Shown here: positions 8,911 through 11,118 of the stretch, piece after piece
Layout of the letters: each line of letters opens with the position of its first letter
Numbering within the stretch: position 1 is the stretch's first letter
Assembly: GCA_030628225.1 (NCBI GenBank)
Contig: DAOVRJ010000059.1
Location: 1-11,118, forward strand
Direction of reading: 5' to 3'
Source: Candidatus Zixiibacteriota bacterium
Lineage (GTDB): Bacteria > SM23-81
DNA length: 11,118 nucleotides
The notes under the pieces: generated by a model
Seen by the model: only the letters and a program-made list of their open reading frames with translations
The model's database searches: none
Told to the model about the DNA's origin: nothing
Translations under genes and position numbers: made by a program

Positions 8911-9471
8911 ATGAAATCCAAGTTAAAATTGGTGACCGCGGGAATCTTGCTGGTGGCTCTCATGGCTTTTGTTTGGCAGTGCACCTCCTGGTTCAGTTCC
9001 ACCACCCTGCGACTGACCTACTATATAGAAGATGACATCCATTCGGTGGAGAGCGTTGTGGGCAAAGCCGAGATAGATCTCACCGAGCATGAGGATTGGC
9101 AGGAGCACCACGATGATGTGAAAGGCATCAACCGGGTCCTGTTTGCCTTTTGGGTGAAAAACCACGGCGATGTTGAGGCCACGGCGCAGTTTTTTATATC
9201 AGAGGGCTGTGATCTGAATACGGAGGGGGAGGTCAGGAACGGAGCCACATTGGTTCTGGATGGCATCTCCGTGCCGGCCAACGATTCTATCTACGTCACG
9301 GCCAAGAAGAGCTATCGGTATCTCCGCCACTTTGATGAGTTGGAGAAGCGGCTGATAGAGGGGCAGTTCTGCCTGTATTGTATTGCTGAGAACGCCCCTT
9401 TTGACATTGAGGTTCCGGATAGTGCAGCGATGGTGATCGATTTTACCTACGCTGTGGACTGGGAATTCTGA
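8911..9471 (+). CDS. Unrecognised exported or membrane-anchored protein
   Basis: I do not recognise this family. From ATG 8911 the product is 186 aa. It has a basic start (MKSKLK), a hydrophobic segment of about 16 residues (LVTAGILLVALMAFVW), then QC at 23-24. The Cys position suggests a lipoprotein, but VWQC is a poor lipobox, so a signal anchor is equally possible. The rest alternates hydrophobic and polar residues (LRLTYYIEDDI, RVLFAFWVKNHGDVEATAQFFIS, ATLVLDGISVPANDSIYVTAKKSY, AAMVIDFTYAVDWEF) and looks like a beta-sandwich with two further Cys (FCLYC) near 155. An earlier in-frame ATG at 8872 overlaps the previous gene. ATG 8905 sits only three nt from AAGGAG (8896-8901) while ATG 8911 sits nine nt away, so 8911 is preferred. 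It follows the barrel gene by 25 nt and ends just before a terminator. Confidence 0.72.
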   Translation: MKSKLKLVTAGILLVALMAFVWQCTSWFSSTTLRLTYYIEDDIHSVESVVGKAEIDLTEHEDWQEHHDDVKGINRVLFAFWVKNHGDVEATAQFFISEGCDLNTEGEVRNGATLVLDGISVPANDSIYVTAKKSYRYLRHFDELEKRLIEGQFCLYCIAENAPFDIEVPDSAAMVIDFTYAVDWEF

Positions 9472-9477
9472 GGTCTC

Positions 9478-9499
9478 AAAGGGCGAAGCCCCCTTTTTT
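9478..9499 (+). terminator. Intrinsic (Rho-independent) terminator
   Basis: GGGC (9481-9484), loop GAA, GCCC (9488-9491), followed by two C and a run of six T (9494-9499). The stem can also be drawn as AAAGGG pairing with CCCTTT at its base. It sits seven nt behind the stop codon at 9471 and closes the ahcY group. Confidence 0.85.
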
Positions 9500-9666
9500 G
9501 TTGCAAAATGCCATGTCTTCTGGCAAAATCGGGTTTTTGGAGGCCTTCGTTGATCGTATGCGGTTTTTAAGTTGTTCGGCCCGAAAGCAGCTCAAATGGC
9601 CGTTTTTAAGAAAACTGCCCTGGTGATGAAGGCGCACACGTTATTGTTGTGGTGGTTTGGCTGCGC
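9500..9666 (+). promoter_or_regulatory. Gene-free stretch with GG-T5 direct repeats upstream of the sigma-54 promoter
   Basis: No gene is seen. A direct repeat GCGGTTTTTAAG (9560-9571) and GCCGTTTTTAAG (9599-9610) matches at 11 of 12 positions with a 39-bp step. A looser relative, GGGTTTTTGG, lies at 9531-9540. The two close copies end about 60-100 bp upstream of the sigma-54 promoter, the usual range for enhancer-binding-protein sites. A binding role is inference only. Confidence 0.3.
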
Positions 9667-9683
9667 TGGCATGGTCCTTGCTT
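9667..9683 (+). promoter_or_regulatory. Sigma-54 (RpoN) -24/-12 promoter
   Basis: The sequence TGGCATGGTCCTTGCTT matches the consensus TGGCACG-N4-TTGCW except for one base. The diagnostic GG (9668-9669) and GC (9680-9681) are separated by exactly ten nt. It points toward the secreted-protein gene at 10002, and the predicted start is near 9693. Sigma-54 promoters need an ATP-dependent enhancer-binding activator; none is encoded in the window. Confidence 0.75.
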
Positions 9684-9687
9684 CAAA

Positions 9688-9715
9688 GTGCACAGATTCC
9701 TTTGACCTGTGCCAC
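9688..9715. promoter_or_regulatory. Imperfect inverted repeat over the predicted sigma-54 start site
   Basis: GTGCACAG (9688-9695) faces CTGTGCCAC (9707-9715) across 11 nt; the two arms pair fully apart from one extra C. It covers the predicted sigma-54 start and lies 32 bp upstream of the -35 box of the next promoter. It could be an operator, or a small hairpin in the first nucleotides of the sigma-54 transcript. Confidence 0.4.
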
Positions 9716-9747
9716 ACAAAAAAATTGTCTGTGATTCAAAAAAAGTC

Positions 9748-9776
9748 TTGACAAATTTCCCTGCATATGATAAAAT
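9748..9776 (+). promoter_or_regulatory. Housekeeping (sigma-70-type) promoter
   Basis: The -35 box TTGACA (9748-9753) is perfect, the spacer is the optimal 17 nt, and the -10 box TAAAAT (9771-9776) differs from TATAAT at one base. An A-rich tract at 9718-9744 could act as an UP element. The predicted start is near 9783, giving a leader of about 220 nt before the gene at 10002. Confidence 0.85.
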
Positions 9777-9782
9777 GGTCTT

Positions 9783-10001
9783 AAGAAGGTGAAGGTATTT
9801 AAAAAGAGAGATATATTTCCGCAGGGAGGTGGTGTCTGTAAGTCCGTGTCTTTTAATGCATTTTAATCCGTTTAATACATTTTGTTTCGGTTGTTAAATT
9901 GCTCACCTTAAAAGAGATCTGAAAGGAGGTGGAAAGGCGGGAAAGTTATTATCCCGTTGTAGCTGTTGATGCTGAGTGTCCACGCTTAAGGAGGTTCGAT
10001 A
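9783..10001 (+). promoter_or_regulatory. Long 5' leader with phased T-rich repeats and several SD-like blocks
   Basis: No known riboswitch was recognised. Units TTTTAATGCA, TTTTAATCC and GTTTAATACA follow each other from 9851 in steps of 9-10 nt; TTTAATGCATTTT (9852-9864) and TTTAATACATTTT (9871-9883) match at 12 of 13. CACCTT (9904-9909) can pair with GAGGTG (9926-9931), covering a perfect AAGGAGGT block (9923-9930) that has no start codon at usable distance. CGGGA (9938-9942) and TCCCG (9952-9956) form a second weak hairpin. The working ribosome binding site is AAGGAGG at 9988-9994, seven nt before ATG 10002. Confidence 0.5.
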
Positions 10002-11118
10002 ATGGTAAGAAAAGTATTGTTTGCGATTTTAATCGGCGTTATCCTGACCAGCGGGTGGGCTTACGCCACTGTCTGTGATAAAGAAGAGGCTAAATCTGAA
10101 AACCGCTATGTCATCACGGCGAAAGTGGTGGATGAGACCTATGGTGTCAGGGATAACGAAGTACACCAGTTCGATGCCCAAAGGACTCCCTGGGTCAGGC
10201 ATGGTTCCAAGGCCGTGGTTTTTGACACCATCGCCTGGTTTAGCGCTGAGGGTCCCAGTTGGAACGATGAAGTGATGGTTACGCCCTGGGATAAGATAGA
10301 CGCCACGGATATCCCCAGCACCTGGCATGTTGACGACTTCAAAGTCTGCAGTGACGACAGCGCTTGGTGGTCTGGCGATCCCAGCATAGGCTCCCAGGGT
10401 GGATACTTGGACGACTGGTGGCAGCAGCTGGACACTCCGGCCATAGTTGATATAAGCGACAGCACGTTCCTGATTTACGATCAGTGGCTGAAGTGTGAGC
10501 CCGGCGAGGGCTCAGACCATGGCTGGGATGGCTACCAGGTGCGGGTGTCCACCGACTACCCCGGTTTCGCCGACAGCACTTACCTCGAGATTAAGCCTTA
10601 CAAGGTGGCCGATGACAGCTCCTACTATACGCATGCCCAGAACGGTGAGTGGGACAGCCTGTATGCTATGGGCTACCATGGGTCAACCGGTGGCGGTTTT
10701 GGCACTCCCGATGAACTTGCTTGCTCGGGGAAGATATTTGATCTCCGCGGTTTAGAGGGCGACACCATCTCGGTGCGCTTCATCTTTGCCTCCGACCCGG
10801 CATACAATACTTTGGACGCGGACTCCCTGTTCGGCCTGATTCTGGATGACATCCTGGTGGTGGAGGGGATGGACTCCTTGACTCTGGCCACTCTGCCGGA
10901 GCCTCTGGGAGGAGACACTCTGTTCTTCGAGGATGGCGAGAGCCTGCCGCACCAGATGATCCCCTCTATTCCCCTAGCCACGGGAAGCTGGTGGTGGCTG
11001 GCCTTTGGTGGATATACCGGCGCATATAAGGCCATGGATTCCGACAGTATGACCAGCCGGTACGTACCCGACATGGAGGACATGCTGGTCTCGCCCAAGA
11101 TCGCCAAGGCCGATTTGG
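10002..11118 (+). CDS. Large secreted beta-sandwich protein, 3' end beyond the window
   Basis: The frame from ATG 10002 stays open to the window edge, giving 372 visible residues. Residues 1-22 are a classical signal peptide (MVRKVLFAILIGVILTSG, cleavage after AYA), so the protein is exported. The mature part is rich in Trp, Asp, Tyr and Gly. Region about 72-286 reads as one jelly-roll/MAM-like unit: FDTIAWF, STWHVDDF, WWSGD, YLDDWWQQLDTPAI, FLIYDQWLKCEPG, WDGYQVRVSTD, ISVRFIFASD, FGLILDDILVVEG. A second unit starts at about 305 with LFFEDGE and continues through WWWLAFGGYTGAY to DMLVSPKI. Such units occur in immune-inhibitor-A (M6) peptidases and in choice-of-anchor proteins of environmental bacteria. 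No protease motif (HExxH) is seen in the visible part. It could be a cell-surface adhesin, a protease accessory region or an enzyme carrier. The strong SD and two upstream promoters argue that it is a real, regulated gene. Confidence 0.88.
   Translation, partial: MVRKVLFAILIGVILTSGWAYATVCDKEEAKSENRYVITAKVVDETYGVRDNEVHQFDAQRTPWVRHGSKAVVFDTIAWFSAEGPSWNDEVMVTPWDKIDATDIPSTWHVDDFKVCSDDSAWWSGDPSIGSQGGYLDDWWQQLDTPAIVDISDSTFLIYDQWLKCEPGEGSDHGWDGYQVRVSTDYPGFADSTYLEIKPYKVADDSSYYTHAQNGEWDSLYAMGYHGSTGGGFGTPDELACSGKIFDLRGLEGDTISVRFIFASDPAYNTLDADSLFGLILDDILVVEGMDSLTLATLPEPLGGDTLFFEDGESLPHQMIPSIPLATGSWWWLAFGGYTGAYKAMDSDSMTSRYVPDMEDMLVSPKIAKADL

Noticed and set aside
9832-9897. A 21-codon GTG-initiated reading frame in the leader, behind GGGAGG
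   Set aside because: The spacing to the SD-like block is only two nt, the codons are dominated by the T-rich repeats, and nothing supports translation.
9969-9989. Six-codon ATG frame whose stop touches the SD of the gene at 10002
   Set aside because: Too short to judge and without its own ribosome binding site; probably chance.

Overview
The window reads as a chromosomal segment of a diderm (Gram-negative-type) bacterium with moderately high GC. Evidence for an outer membrane is a small secreted protein with beta-barrel character. The HPr carries both His15 and Ser46, metK is followed by a short-type S-adenosylhomocysteinase, and a large Trp/Asp-rich secreted beta-sandwich protein sits behind a sigma-54-type promoter. 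Together with the odd intergenic repeats this recalls uncultured FCB-type candidate phyla. That placement is an inference from style, not from a marker gene. All genes seen are on the + strand.

Region 1 (1-227) is a non-coding leader with inverted, telomere-like TTAGGG/CCCTAA-type arrays and a G-quadruplex motif. Region 2 (228-6750) is a tightly packed probable operon of six genes with gaps of 21-61 nt: dprA (DNA uptake and recombination mediator), ptsH (HPr), ptsI (PTS Enzyme I), a bifunctional phosphoglucose/phosphomannose isomerase, a sugar-1-phosphate nucleotidyltransferase with a hexapeptide beta-helix tail, and metK (S-adenosylmethionine synthetase). The middle genes form a plausible path: the PTS phosphorelay, then hexose-6-phosphate interconversion, then sugar-nucleotide synthesis. 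No EII component or HPr kinase lies in the window.

Region 3 (6751-7061) is a 311-nt spacer holding a symmetrical element: two perfect 8-bp hairpins outside a 13-bp inverted repeat. Region 4 (7062-9471) is a second gene group: ahcY, which removes the S-adenosylhomocysteine made by methyltransferases that use the MetK product, then a small outer-membrane barrel protein, then an unrecognised membrane-anchored or exported protein. A clear intrinsic terminator (9478-9499) closes it.

Region 5 (9500-10001) is a 502-nt regulatory region. It has a near-consensus sigma-54 promoter, an inverted repeat over the predicted sigma-54 start, a near-consensus housekeeping promoter about 80 bp downstream, and a leader of about 220 nt with T-rich phased repeats and a perfect but orphan Shine-Dalgarno block. 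Region 6 (10002 to the edge) is the 5' part of a secreted multi-domain protein whose reading frame runs off the window. Regions 5 and 6 are the least ordinary part; the rest is mostly core metabolism in an unusual arrangement.
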